Positions 16,649 to 25,884 of a DNA stretch of 64,000 bases are shown piece after piece; within the stretch, counting starts at the first letter, position 1, and the number at the start of each line of letters is the position of its first letter. Origin of the DNA: Syntrophomonas sp. DTU019 (GTDB taxonomy: Bacteria > Bacillota > Syntrophomonadia > Syntrophomonadales > Syntrophomonadaceae); NCBI GenBank assembly GCA_913757435.1, contig CAJYDM010000001.1:372001-436000 (forward strand), read 5' to 3'. Under the pieces are notes generated by a model that was not told the origin of the DNA, did no database searches, and was given only the letters and a program-made list of their open reading frames with translations. A program made the position numbers and the translations under genes.

Positions 16649-17917
16649 TTATTTTACCGCGTTCAGAATAACAGTCACTGCCTCTGCCCTGGTGCTGCCC
16701 TTTTGCGGCTGGTAGGTGTTGTCTTCGTAGCCGCTGATGAGCTGGTTGGTATAAGCGGTGTTGACATACTCCAATGCCCAGGCCGAGATCTGGTTCTGGT
16801 CGGCAAAAGTAGCGGCGGTTTCAGCAGGCTCCAGTTGAGCTGCTTTCACCACCATGACCGCCATCTGCTCCCGGGTGATACCGTCATCAGGGCCGAAGCT
16901 GTCGGCGCTGTAACCTTCAACTATGCCCAGCGCATTAGCAGTGGCGATCTCATTTTTGGCCCAATGACCGGCAGTGTCAGCAAATACCTTATCTGAGGCT
17001 GCTTCCAGTTTGAAAGCCTTTACCAGCACGGTGACGAATTCAGCCCGAGTTATGCTTTTATCCGGCGCAAAGGTACCATCTCCATAGCCGCTTATCGCAC
17101 CCACAGTCACCAATTGCTTGATATTGTCCTCAGCCCAGTGTCCCTGTGTATCCTTGAATTCTACTTGCGCCGGGGGCTCAACCGGATCGGCTGGCGGTTC
17201 AACCGGCTCTACCGGAGGCTGAACTGGATCTTCTATGGGCTCTTCTTCCACTATGGTCACTGTGATACGGGCATCCTTATAAGCTGTAGCTTTGACCAGT
17301 ATGTCATAATCTCCAGCCGCGGTGAATATTTCCGCAGGGATGGTGATTTTGTCGTCGACTATATCAAATTCTCCTTTATGGGATACATCGTTCACCTTGA
17401 CATTGGTGATTTTGGCGGCCCAGTCAGCACTGCTGGCAAAAGTGATCTCGACCGCCTCACCTAGTATATACTGATCCGCATTCAGTTCAGGGGGCTGTAA
17501 CGTTTCGCCCATCTGGTAAACAAAGCTCTCTACTGCCACACCATCCGCAGATTTGATCTGCAGGGCGGCATCATCGCTCTTGTTGTAGGTAATGGCAATG
17601 ATTTGATCAGCAGTAGCCTTGGACTTTAATACCAGTTTGATTTTGGTTGGGGTATTGGTCAATTCTACTCCGCTCACCTCAACCGGAGCTCCGTTGATGA
17701 CCACTTCAAACTGACCTTGAGTTCCGGCCGGGTCGGTCATGGTCTGGTCAAAGGTCAGAGCCAGGTCGCCTTTATTGCTCACTTCTGCCGCAGCCAGCTG
17801 CGGAGCGGTTGCTTCCTCACCTAATACTGGTGCCGATGTTGCCATCGTGGAAATGGCAAAGAATATGGCCACCAGAATAGCTATGGCCGCATTATGCCTT
17901 GTTCTCACATTAATCAT
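16649..17917 (-). CDS. Secreted S-layer homology (SLH) domain protein
   Basis: A 422-residue exported protein. The signal peptide covers about residues 1-30 (MINVRTRHNAAIAILVAI, cleavage near VLGEE). The middle holds Ig-like beta segments (about 40-240), then a Pro/Glu/Val-rich linker (PVEPPADPVEPP) and three SLH repeats at the C-terminus (KDTQGHWAEDNIKQL, FADTAGHWAKNEIATA, FADQNQISAWALEYV), which bind cell-wall pyruvylated polymers. ATG 17917 is chosen because AGGAGG lies just upstream and gives the signal peptide; the longer frame adds a cysteine-rich tail without a binding site. It follows an ABC importer on the same strand and may belong to that transcript. Confidence 0.8.
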   Translation of the reverse strand: MINVRTRHNAAIAILVAIFFAISTMATSAPVLGEEATAPQLAAAEVSNKGDLALTFDQTMTDPAGTQGQFEVVINGAPVEVSGVELTNTPTKIKLVLKSKATADQIIAITYNKSDDAALQIKSADGVAVESFVYQMGETLQPPELNADQYILGEAVEITFASSADWAAKITNVKVNDVSHKGEFDIVDDKITIPAEIFTAAGDYDILVKATAYKDARITVTIVEEEPIEDPVQPPVEPVEPPADPVEPPAQVEFKDTQGHWAEDNIKQLVTVGAISGYGDGTFAPDKSITRAEFVTVLVKAFKLEAASDKVFADTAGHWAKNEIATANALGIVEGYSADSFGPDDGITREQMAVMVVKAAQLEPAETAATFADQNQISAWALEYVNTAYTNQLISGYEDNTYQPQKGSTRAEAVTVILNAVK

Positions 17918-18032
17918 TTTAATTCCTCCTAATATTTTTGTTTTGCACTTTTTACAGCGATGCCGTACCGTATCACCTCCATAGGCATTTATTTTCCTTT
18001 GCAAGTGGGAGACAGTCCTTCCCCGTTTGCGA

Positions 18033-19145
18033 TCATTTGGTTTTGGGGGCCCGCATACCTGTGCCTTGCAGCATTTTTGCCACAGTGTCCTGATCGAGCT
18101 GCCAGTCGAAGAACTCATTGTAAAAATCCTGGGTGGCTTGGACCATGTCCCAGTCCTTGAATAGTTCAGGGTAAGCTAATTTGGCAGTCCACAGAATCAC
18201 CAAAGGGGTCTCCAGGGAATTGGGGTGCCCCCAGCGGGAAACCCCGATGGGTAATGGCAAGACCCGGTTATTTTTAACCGCCTGCAATGGCCTCCAATGT
18301 TCGTGGCCCATTATATATCCCACCAGATTGGGATCATTGACCAGAATGTAGTCGGGATTCCACAACAGTATCTGTTCCAGGCCGGCATAATGGTTGCCAT
18401 CACTGAATTTCAAGTTCTGGTCGACTGATACGTTCTTTACCCCAGCCGCATTGGTCCAGTCTGCAGCCAGCGTGTTGGCCGTATCGGTGCGGGTAACTTC
18501 GGCGGTGGAATGATAGATCGTGGCCCTGTCCTGGTCGGGAATATCTGCCACCCGCTTTTGTACCTCAGCCACGGTTTGTTGATAATACTCGGTATAACGC
18601 TGGCCCTCTGCCTCGGTACCCAGTATTTTAGCAATCATCTGCATGGCGTACTGCTGCTCAGCCATGCTGTTAAATTGCAGAGCGATTGCCGGTATGTTAA
18701 CCTTGCGCAGTTTTTCCATCTCCGCCTCGTTGCTGGTGGTATCACCTTTGATTATGACCAATTCCGCTTTAGTGCTGAGAAGGGTTTCAATGTTGATGAC
18801 CTCATCGCTTTTAGGCACCGGCAAACCTTTGATGCGCGGAAACATCTCTACCAGCAAGAGGTCTCGCTGCATTCCGCCTGAGGTGGCCACGATAGTGTCA
18901 GCCTTGCCATACATGGCAATGGCATATCCCGCTTCGGGGCACAGACAAGCGATTCGCTCAGGATTTATAGGTATTTCAACCTGTCGGCCGATGGTGTCAG
19001 TGATTACATGGGTAGGCTTGGCTGTGGACGGGGTGTTTACTGCAGTATTCTGGCAACCCGATACCACCGAAAAAGACAGTAACAACATGATCAGACCTGC
19101 TGTGGTCCAGCGTTTGATGCGCATTTTGGCTCGATATGTATTCAA
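18033..19145 (-). CDS. ABC transporter solute-binding lipoprotein (FecB/BtuF type)
   Basis: A 370-residue lipoprotein that captures a metal chelate, cobamide or oxyanion for import. The signal peptide ends in the lipobox LSFSVVSGC (Cys at about 31). The body shows the family's opening DTIGRQVEIPINPERIACL and later features such as NDPNLVGYIMGHEHW and AVKNNRVLPLP. The start is TTG at 19145 with GAGGAGG eight bases upstream. It lies 13 bases after the ATPase gene. The substrate cannot be read from sequence; molybdate/tungstate is an idea from the leader upstream of the operon. Confidence 0.85.
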   Translation of the reverse strand: MNTYRAKMRIKRWTTAGLIMLLLSFSVVSGCQNTAVNTPSTAKPTHVITDTIGRQVEIPINPERIACLCPEAGYAIAMYGKADTIVATSGGMQRDLLLVEMFPRIKGLPVPKSDEVINIETLLSTKAELVIIKGDTTSNEAEMEKLRKVNIPAIALQFNSMAEQQYAMQMIAKILGTEAEGQRYTEYYQQTVAEVQKRVADIPDQDRATIYHSTAEVTRTDTANTLAADWTNAAGVKNVSVDQNLKFSDGNHYAGLEQILLWNPDYILVNDPNLVGYIMGHEHWRPLQAVKNNRVLPLPIGVSRWGHPNSLETPLVILWTAKLAYPELFKDWDMVQATQDFYNEFFDWQLDQDTVAKMLQGTGMRAPKTK

Positions 19146-19158
19146 TTTCCCTGCCTCC

Positions 19159-19980
19159 TCAACTTGATCGATGATCGATAGTGCTGATGGGCACTACCTG
19201 TTTCAATAGCGCCTCACCATCCAGCTGGCAGTCGATGATACGGGTTTTTATGTGGTACAACTGCCCCAGATTTTGTTCCGATAACACCTCTGACGGTTTG
19301 CCCAATGCCATGATTTGCTTATTCTTCACCAGAGCGGCCTGGGTCCTTATACCCTGATTCTCAAAATAATATCCGTGGTTGGGCACATGGGTAGCCATCA
19401 ACACTGCCAGCCCGGTCTGTTTGACCAACTCTACCACCGTCTCCAAGATCATGAGTTCATGCCGATAGTCCAAATGCGCAGTCGGCTCATCCATGACTAC
19501 TAACGGGCTGTTTTGCGCCAGAGCCCGGGCTACCATCACCAGCTGCCCCTCGCCACCGCTCAACTGTGTATAGGGACGGTCTTTTAATCTGTAGATGCCC
19601 ACCATATCCAAAGCTTTCTCGGCAATGGCCCAGTCTTCTGCAGAGGGAGTGTCAAACGGGCCTATGAACGACGCCCGCCCCATGATCACAATATCCCTCA
19701 CCAGATAGGGAAAAGTCTTTTCATGGATCTGAGGTACATATGCTACTTGCCTGGCAATTTGAGGTGCGGACATGTCTTGTATAGGACAGCCGTTAAATAA
19801 AATCTGACCGGAATAAGGCTTCAACCATCCCAAAATACAATCCAACAAAGTGGTTTTACCGCAGCCATTAGGGCCTAACAGGCAAAACACCTCCCCCGGT
19901 TCGATATGGAAGCTTATATTTTCGAGAATGGTGGCTTGAGGATATTTAAAATAGACCTCCTTAACCTCCAGCAAAGCCAT
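19159..19980 (-). CDS. ABC transporter ATP-binding protein (FecE/BtuD type)
   Basis: A 273-residue ATPase that drives the neighbouring importer. Walker A GPNGCGKTT (about 37-45), signature LSGGEGQ (about 142-148), Walker B LVVMDEPTAHLD (about 161-172) and H-loop MATHVPN are all present. ATG 19980 directly follows the permease stop, and the lipoprotein gene follows, so the three form one transport unit. The C-terminal extension beyond about residue 210 is usual for this subgroup. Confidence 0.88.
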   Translation of the reverse strand: MALLEVKEVYFKYPQATILENISFHIEPGEVFCLLGPNGCGKTTLLDCILGWLKPYSGQILFNGCPIQDMSAPQIARQVAYVPQIHEKTFPYLVRDIVIMGRASFIGPFDTPSAEDWAIAEKALDMVGIYRLKDRPYTQLSGGEGQLVMVARALAQNSPLVVMDEPTAHLDYRHELMILETVVELVKQTGLAVLMATHVPNHGYYFENQGIRTQAALVKNKQIMALGKPSEVLSEQNLGQLYHIKTRIIDCQLDGEALLKQVVPISTIDHRSS

Positions 19981-20988
19981 CTACCAGCCGCCCCCTTTGG
20001 TCTTCTTCAAGAGATAAACGAAGAAAGGCCCCCCAATTATGGCGGTCAATATACCCAAGGGTATTTCCGATCCGGTCAGGATACGGCCAAAATCGTCCAC
20101 GATGACCAGGAAGGCAGCCCCTAGTGAGAAACTGGCCGGTATGAGGATGCGATTGTCATTACCCACCAGCATGCGTCCTATATGGGGGATGACCAAACCC
20201 ACCCAGCCGATGATGCCGCTCACGCAGACCGCTCCGGCTGTGGCCAGAGTCGCACAGCCTATCACTATGGCTTTGTTTAGAGAGGTGTTTATCCCCAGAG
20301 AATGGGCTTCTCGGTCGCCCATCGACAATACATTGATTCTCCACCTGATCAGCATAAGTCCGCTTACTCCTATAAGCATCGGTATTCCGGCTATGTAAAT
20401 ATCGCTGTAGCGGGCTGACGCCAGGCTTCCCATCAACCAGAAGACGATAGCCGGCAGTTCATTCAATGGATCGGCCAGGTATTTGGCCAGGGACAGTAAA
20501 GCGGAAAATACCGAAGAGACTATGACTCCTCCCAAGACCAGCATGATTGTAGGCGTACCGTTATATACCCGGCTGATTATATAACTGAGGACAACCGCCA
20601 GGATGCCGAATACAAAAGCCAGAGTATAGATCGCGGCCACCCGGTGAAAGAGTATGATTGCTAAAGCCGCCCCGAATCCAGCTCCGGAACTGACCCCCAG
20701 AATCCCTGAACTGACCAGAGGGTTGCGGAATAGTCCCTGGAAAGCGGCCCCGCTAATAGCCAGGCAGCCACCCACCATAGCCCCCAGAATGGCTCGGGGC
20801 AGGCGGATGTCCCATACCACCGTCTGGTAAATGTCCTCTATATTGCAGGACTGCATAGTTATGCGGCAAAAGACTACGTTTACCACTGTGCCAATATCCA
20901 CCGGATATCGGCCAATAAGCAATGATACCAGGATCACCGCCAAAGGTGCAGCGATAAAGAGCATCAATATCCAAAACTTTTTCGTCAC
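19981..20988 (-). CDS. ABC transporter permease, FecCD/BtuC family
   Basis: A 335-residue membrane permease with about ten helices. Family landmarks are DIRLPRAILGAMVGGCLAISG, FRNPLVSSGILGVSSGAGFG, the MGDREAHSLGIN coupling region and SGIIGWVGLVIPHIGRMLVG. It pairs with the ATPase and lipoprotein immediately downstream. FecCD-type importers carry siderophores, haem, cobalamin or, in the MolB subgroup, molybdate/tungstate; which applies here is open. A short gap (about 70 bases) separates it from the Big_5-like gene upstream. Confidence 0.88.
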   Translation of the reverse strand: MTKKFWILMLFIAAPLAVILVSLLIGRYPVDIGTVVNVVFCRITMQSCNIEDIYQTVVWDIRLPRAILGAMVGGCLAISGAAFQGLFRNPLVSSGILGVSSGAGFGAALAIILFHRVAAIYTLAFVFGILAVVLSYIISRVYNGTPTIMLVLGGVIVSSVFSALLSLAKYLADPLNELPAIVFWLMGSLASARYSDIYIAGIPMLIGVSGLMLIRWRINVLSMGDREAHSLGINTSLNKAIVIGCATLATAGAVCVSGIIGWVGLVIPHIGRMLVGNDNRILIPASFSLGAAFLVIVDDFGRILTGSEIPLGILTAIIGGPFFVYLLKKTKGGGW

Positions 20989-21059
20989 AACTCACCCCAA
21001 CAAACTGGTCAGTGGCATTGATAAAATACCGACAGCAGGCCTTTCGTATATGATTTTGA

Positions 21060-21866
21060 TTACAGGCCGCGGCGTTTGCGATAAGCCCACAATGCTCCCA
21101 GCCCAGCCAGTACCACAATGGTCAAGTCGATGAAGATCCGTTTGTAACGGTAATCCTCTTGGGCAGCTACATCTGCAGTGGAATCTGCTGCTGCCTGCTG
21201 CGCGGAGGTGTTGTCAGTAACTACCGCGTCTGTTGGTGCTGGAGGATTGTTATCCGCAATGGCATCCGCCGCTTCCGCCGCCCCCTGCGGTAGTTCGCTA
21301 TTCTGGCTGGCAGCCGGATCAGCTGCCGCTGCTTTTTCAGGTGGTACTCCCTGTTTTTCCGGTGGCACAGCATCATCTGCAGTAGCTGCTGGCTGATTGG
21401 CAACAGTGGTAAAGGTAATGGTAGCCTTCTTGCCTAAAGTGACCCCGCTTTTGGACTCCATATTAGGGGCAATCTCAATTCTGTATTCAGTCCCAGCTTT
21501 AAGCTGCTGCAGGGGTTTAATAATGGCATCATTGCGTTTGTCCCGCTCCACTTGATCATCGGCCATTATAACCTCAATAGGGATGCGAGTATTGCCCGCC
21601 CACATGGAAAAGCAGTTGCGGTTATTCTCACGCACCGTCATGTAACACACATTCTTGTTAAAGGTAATTTTGATTTCCGGGTCGAGGGATATACCAGTTG
21701 CACCGTCAGCAGGGACAACCTTTTCGACCACCAGCGGTTGCTGCTGACCTCCTCCTGAACCATCGCCAGCACCATCGCCGTTCGCCGCCGCTGCAAAAGC
21801 GGGCCAGAGCAGGCAAAACATCAGAGTGATACATAATGGCCCCAATATTCTGTAGTTTATTTTCAT
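21060..21866 (-). CDS. Surface protein with a Big_5-like Ig domain and C-terminal membrane anchor
   Basis: A 268-residue protein starting MKINYRILG at ATG 21866, chosen because it follows GGGGG and opens directly with a signal peptide (cleavage near AFAAAA). Residues about 45-150 resemble a Big_5 domain (PADGATGISLDPEIKITFNK, LKAGTEYRIEI, KATITFTTV). An Ala/Pro-rich spacer of about 85 residues follows, then a hydrophobic anchor (FIDLTIVVLAGLGALWAY) and a basic tail (RKRRGL). It is therefore membrane-tethered with the domain outside. It is the first gene behind the riboswitch-like leader; a role in substrate capture is a guess from context. Confidence 0.65.
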   Translation of the reverse strand: MKINYRILGPLCITLMFCLLWPAFAAAANGDGAGDGSGGGQQQPLVVEKVVPADGATGISLDPEIKITFNKNVCYMTVRENNRNCFSMWAGNTRIPIEVIMADDQVERDKRNDAIIKPLQQLKAGTEYRIEIAPNMESKSGVTLGKKATITFTTVANQPAATADDAVPPEKQGVPPEKAAAADPAASQNSELPQGAAEAADAIADNNPPAPTDAVVTDNTSAQQAAADSTADVAAQEDYRYKRIFIDLTIVVLAGLGALWAYRKRRGL

Positions 21867-21880
21867 ATTTCCAACCCCCA

Positions 21881-21913
21881 TAAAATAAAATGTCAGTTGC
21901 GAAAACAACTGAC
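21881..21913 (-). terminator. Intrinsic terminator in the leader (attenuator)
   Basis: On the minus strand GTCAGTTG and CAACTGAC form a perfect 8-bp stem with the loop TTTTCG, followed by ATTTTATTTT. It sits only 15 bases before the start codon of the first gene, which means it can only act as a regulated terminator within the leader. Confidence 0.8.
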
Positions 21914-22045
21914 TAAGCACCACGAACAGGACCTGTGCGTAGTGGTACCGTCTAGTTTCCTTTCCGCGTCGGGAGGCATAGCCGTTTCCCGCTACACCCT
22001 ATCGGTCAGCTGCCCGTGGCGATCTTTAGGTACAGTGACTCGAAA
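21914..22045 (-). promoter_or_regulatory. Riboswitch-like structured leader, resembling the Moco/Tuco RNA
   Basis: GTACC (22033-22029) and GGTAC (21949-21945) can close a roughly 90-nt structured region containing GCCACGGGCAGCTGACC, then AGGGTG, TGCCTCCCGAC and GGAAAGGAAACT. A further hairpin (CACTACG/CGTGGTG) follows before the terminator. These blocks resemble my memory of the molybdenum/tungsten-cofactor RNA motif, and FecCD-type importers can carry molybdate or tungstate. The presence of an attenuator right after it supports a riboswitch; the ligand assignment is tentative. A cobalamin switch is less likely because the usual B12 box is absent. Confidence 0.5.
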
Positions 22046-22119
22046 ACCGGACAAATGGTTATATAATTCAATCCTTAAATAATATTCGACATAATTGAGC
22101 TCATCCCTTTTGGAAAATG

Positions 22120-22175
22120 CAACAAAAATAACGAAGCATGGCAGCACTGCTCAAAAGGCAGCAGCCCAGCCATGC
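22120..22175 (-). terminator. Probable rnr terminator
   Basis: On the minus strand GCATGGC (22175-22169) pairs with GCCATGC (22142-22136), with inner GCTGC/GCAG pairing, followed by TTCGTTATTTTTG. It lies about 20 bases past the rnr stop. Confidence 0.65.
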
Positions 22176-22195
22176 CCTGGTTAGATCCTATATCC

Positions 22196-24433
22196 TCAAA
22201 CCCCGATTTTGGGTGTACTGCCCTGTTTGCGGCGGCCCAAGCGGCCGCTTTTGTCAGTCTGGGCCTTTCTGCGGCCCCTGTTCCTTTTCTCTCCGCTGTC
22301 GGCGGCCGTCATTTCCACTAGCTCGAAATCAATCTTGGCTTCGTTCACTTCCACCCGCACCAGTTTTACTTGGACCTCATCTCCGATAGCGAAAGTCCTG
22401 CCAGTATGGATACCGCGCAGAGTAAAGCTGCGGTCATTAAACTCATAGTAATCATCGGTAATACTGGAGATGTGTACCAGTCCTTCTATAGTGTTCTCCA
22501 GAGCTACGAAAATGCCAAAGGGATTGACCGAAGACACCCGGGCCTCGAATTCTTCACCCAAAAATTTCTGCATAAACTGGGCCTTCTTGATATTTACCAG
22601 GTCGCGTTCAGCCTCTTCCGCCTTGATCTCCTGGAAAGTGGAATGCTCCCCGTAAAAATTCATTTTGCTTTCCAATGCAGCCCGGCGGCGTTCGTTCATA
22701 CTGCCATCCAGGACATGGCTTAATACCCGGTGCACGATCAAATCCGGATAGCGGCGTATAGGACTGGTGAAGTGGCAGTAGAAACGCGATGCCAGGCCAA
22801 AATGCCCCAAGGGCTGGGGCAGGTAACGGGCGTGTTTCATGGAGCGCAAGACCATCAGGGAGATCATCTGTTCTTCAGGTCGGCCTTGGATGTCCGTCAA
22901 GATCCGCTGAAATGTCATAGGTTCCAGTTTGTCGCCCTGTACTTTGTGTCCGAAAACCCCCAAAACCTTATTGAGTTTGATGAGAGCGTCTTCATCAGGC
23001 TTCTCATGCACCCGGTATAACAGTGGCATATGCATGCGGTTGAGATGCTCGGCTACGGTCTCGTTGGCCTTGATCATAAAGTCTTCGATGAGCATCTCCC
23101 CGGGTCCGTGTTCGCGGATTTTGATATCGATGGGAACCCCTTTTTCATCTGTAATTATCTTGGCTTCAGGAAAATCGAAGTCCAGGACCCCGCGCTTGAG
23201 ACGAGCACTGCGGACAATATCAGACAGTTCCTTCATCATGTGGAAATCTTCCACCAGGTCACGGTAGCGCTCTTTCAAATCAGGATCATCCTGAGTCAGT
23301 ATGCGGTTTACGGCGGTGTAGGTCATGCGTTCATTGACTCGGATCACCGATTTGAACAGTTCATAATGAACTACTTCACCGTTGAAGTTAATGTCCATTA
23401 TACAACTCATCGCTAGGCGGTCTGCCCCCGCGTTTAGACTGCAGATGTCGTTGGATAATTCTCGCGGCAGCATGGGTAGGACTTTATCAACCAGGTAGAC
23501 GCTGGTGCCTCGTGCACAGGCTTCTTTGTCCAGTTTGCTGTCTTCTCTGACATAATGGGAGACATCAGCGATATGCACCCCAAGTCGGTAGCCGTTAGCG
23601 ATTCGGCTGATGGAAACCGCGTCATCCAGATCTTTGGCGTCCTCCCCGTCAATGGTAACCATCCTTAAGTCGCGCAGATCGCGCCGTTTGCTGATTTCCT
23701 CCGCGCTGACCGGCCGGGCTGCGGCCTGAGCCTCTTTGACCACACCAGGGGCGAAATCCACCCGCAGATTGTGCTTGCGGATCACTACCTCCACATCCAG
23801 CCCGGGCTCACCAGGATTACCTAAGACTTCTACGATGCGTCCTTCCGGTAATTTGTTCTTATCCGGCCAACTGGTAATGGCCACCACTACCCGGTCGCCG
23901 TTTTGCACCTTGAGCTTGCGGGGTCGGTTCACATAAATCGGATAAATCTGGCGGGGATCATCGGGTATGACTTGAATGGCATGCTTGCCCTTGTCGTAAG
24001 TGCCCACCAGGGTCTTGTTGACCCGTTCGATAGCTCTGACGACTTCTCCTTCGGGACGCTCTCCTCCATGACTGGTCTGGCACAGGCGCACCATGACGCG
24101 ATCATTGTGCATAGCGCCATTGAGGTTCTTGCCGTAAACAAAAATCTCAGCACCTCCCGGATCATCAGGGACCAGAATTCCATAGCCGCGTTGGGAAAGG
24201 CGCATCACACCCTTAATCAGCTTCATCATTTCCGGCAAGCCGTACCTATTTTTGCGCGTCCTTAAAATTTCACCTTCTTTTTCCAGGCGCCCTAAAAGCT
24301 TGCTGAACTTTATCTCTTCATCATTGTCGATTTCCAAAACCATCAGCAGCTCCCGATAACTGAGGGGGCGGTAAGTATCCTGGCGCATATAGGCCAGAAG
24401 GGTCTCTTTGTTGACCATGTAATCCTCCTTCAA
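22196..24433 (-). CDS. rnr: Ribonuclease R
   Basis: A 745-residue 3'-to-5' exoribonuclease that degrades structured RNA and also takes part in tmRNA-linked quality control. The N-terminal winged-helix and cold-shock-like parts (RLSQRGYGILVPDD) precede the RNB catalytic domain with DGEDAKDLDDAVSI (about 270-283). An S1 domain (FEARVSSVNPFGIFV) is near the C-terminus, ending in a basic tail. Length is typical. Start ATG 24433 is used, but MVNKETLLAYMRQD five residues later with AAGGAGG upstream is equally good. In Bacillus rnr sits just upstream of smpB-ssrA; here an ABC importer operon lies between. Confidence 0.95.
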   Translation of the reverse strand: MKEDYMVNKETLLAYMRQDTYRPLSYRELLMVLEIDNDEEIKFSKLLGRLEKEGEILRTRKNRYGLPEMMKLIKGVMRLSQRGYGILVPDDPGGAEIFVYGKNLNGAMHNDRVMVRLCQTSHGGERPEGEVVRAIERVNKTLVGTYDKGKHAIQVIPDDPRQIYPIYVNRPRKLKVQNGDRVVVAITSWPDKNKLPEGRIVEVLGNPGEPGLDVEVVIRKHNLRVDFAPGVVKEAQAAARPVSAEEISKRRDLRDLRMVTIDGEDAKDLDDAVSISRIANGYRLGVHIADVSHYVREDSKLDKEACARGTSVYLVDKVLPMLPRELSNDICSLNAGADRLAMSCIMDINFNGEVVHYELFKSVIRVNERMTYTAVNRILTQDDPDLKERYRDLVEDFHMMKELSDIVRSARLKRGVLDFDFPEAKIITDEKGVPIDIKIREHGPGEMLIEDFMIKANETVAEHLNRMHMPLLYRVHEKPDEDALIKLNKVLGVFGHKVQGDKLEPMTFQRILTDIQGRPEEQMISLMVLRSMKHARYLPQPLGHFGLASRFYCHFTSPIRRYPDLIVHRVLSHVLDGSMNERRRAALESKMNFYGEHSTFQEIKAEEAERDLVNIKKAQFMQKFLGEEFEARVSSVNPFGIFVALENTIEGLVHISSITDDYYEFNDRSFTLRGIHTGRTFAIGDEVQVKLVRVEVNEAKIDFELVEMTAADSGEKRNRGRRKAQTDKSGRLGRRKQGSTPKIGV

Positions 24434-24486
24434 ATGGGTCTTATTTCTTATTTATATAGTATCTCCGGTTTGCTCGCGCTTTTTTC

Positions 24487-25038
24487 TCAGAGTCCGATAT
24501 CAGCGGCGATATTTTTCATATTTTCTAAGGCCACCTGCAGAAAGCTGTCCAAATCCATGCCCAGTTCGGAACAGGTAGCCATTTGCTCGCGGTTGGCGCC
24601 GCGGGCAAAAGATTTTTCTTTAAAGCGCTTTTTGAGCGATTTCAATTCAACTGCAGCCAAGGCTTTGTCCGGTCTTATCAAGGCAGCAGCGGTTATAAAG
24701 CCGCTGGTGGGGTCGGCGGCGTAGAGGGCCTGATCCATCACCGACCGTCGCGGCAGCCCATGGGCTTCGTTATGCACCCTGACAGCGTAGCAGATGTCCT
24801 CCGGCAGGCCCATCTCCTCCAGCATGGCAGCCCCTATTACGGAATGCCTTTGGGGATCGTCGGCAGTTTGGTCGTAATCTATGTCGTGCAACAGTCCTGC
24901 CAGGGCGAATTTTTCCTCATCTTCACCCAGATGCCGAGCCAGGCCGCGCATAATGGCTTCAACCGCCAGCGAGTGGTTATACAAGTTCTCCGATTGCAGG
25001 TGTTGTTTTAGCAGTGCTATAGCTTCTGTTCTATCCAT
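24487..25038 (-). CDS. HD-domain protein (predicted phosphohydrolase)
   Basis: A 183-residue protein with a metal-binding HD domain: H in YNHSLAVEAI, LLHDIDYD (about 49-56) and D in YAADPTSG. Proteins of this type hydrolyse phosphate esters such as nucleotides, but the substrate cannot be told. ATG 25038 directly precedes the stop of the esterase gene upstream, and the gene lies 53 bases before rnr, so it is probably part of the same transcript. Confidence 0.82.
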   Translation of the reverse strand: MDRTEAIALLKQHLQSENLYNHSLAVEAIMRGLARHLGEDEEKFALAGLLHDIDYDQTADDPQRHSVIGAAMLEEMGLPEDICYAVRVHNEAHGLPRRSVMDQALYAADPTSGFITAAALIRPDKALAAVELKSLKKRFKEKSFARGANREQMATCSELGMDLDSFLQVALENMKNIAADIGL

Positions 25039-25827
25039 TTACAGCTCTCCTTTTAGTTCTATAGTGTCACTGATAAACTGCGTGATATGGTTGGCAATCG
25101 TCTGCTTTTCCTCCCCCATGGTGGCCACATGGCTGGAGTTTTTTAATTCCCGGTAGCGCACCCTGGTGCGTTTCAAACGGTTGACCAGGTGTTTTCCGCT
25201 ATTGGCGTTGACAACTTCATCCTGCAGGCTCTGCATCACCAGAGCCGGGCATTTTACTGAAGATAGGCTTCCCAAAACCAGCTTGCGAAGATGGAGCATG
25301 CTGCGGAATGATTTCAAAGGATAACAGTGATAAGCCTGACGGCCCTGTTTTTCGTATTCCTCGTATTCTTCGATCTCCTCCTTGGGATAGTATGGCTTGA
25401 CCAGGCCTAATAGCGGGGTAAGAGCCGATACAAACCAGGAAGTGTTAATGGGATTTCTGGAAAAAACCGGAGCGTTGATACTTATTACTCCCTTGACATC
25501 CTCCCTTTGGGTGGCGGCGTAGAAAGCCAGCAATCCACCCATAGAAAGGCCTCCCACAAATAGGTTTTCATAATTGACCGCCAGGCGGGTCAATTCTTCA
25601 TCCACGGCTCCCGTCCAATCACGCCAGGTGGTATTATCCAGGTCTTCTGGGGTGGTGCAATGGCCCGGCAAGGCGATACCGCTGACCGTGAACCCGCTCT
25701 TGCGATGAACCAATTCAGCCGTCGGGTAGACTTCTGATGGCGAGCCGGTAAAACCGTGCAAAAAAAGCAAGGCGGTGTTGTTGCTGCCCTGCAATTCAAA
25801 TGGCTGTGCTGCGATTGCTTTTTTCAT
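25039..25827 (-). CDS. Alpha/beta hydrolase, carboxylesterase (Est30/YvaK-like)
   Basis: A 262-residue esterase. The oxyanion-hole region is FLHGFTGSPSE (about 22-32), the nucleophile elbow is GGLSMGG (Ser about 94), and the acid and base are in DEVVNANSG and SSHVATMG. ATG 25827 follows AAGGA; a longer reading to 25893 has no binding site. The placement after secG and before rnr repeats the Bacillus secG-yvaK-rnr-smpB-ssrA order. Confidence 0.87.
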   Translation of the reverse strand: MKKAIAAQPFELQGSNNTALLFLHGFTGSPSEVYPTAELVHRKSGFTVSGIALPGHCTTPEDLDNTTWRDWTGAVDEELTRLAVNYENLFVGGLSMGGLLAFYAATQREDVKGVISINAPVFSRNPINTSWFVSALTPLLGLVKPYYPKEEIEEYEEYEKQGRQAYHCYPLKSFRSMLHLRKLVLGSLSSVKCPALVMQSLQDEVVNANSGKHLVNRLKRTRVRYRELKNSSHVATMGEEKQTIANHITQFISDTIELKGEL

Positions 25828-25884
25828 AGACAATCCTTCCCTTTCAGTCAGGACCATATGACTACATCTGCTGTGATGTTCATT

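Noticed and set aside
21914-22045. Cobalamin riboswitch upstream of the FecCD-type importer
   Set aside because: The importer type would fit, but I cannot find the usual B12 box, and the sequence blocks resemble another class better.
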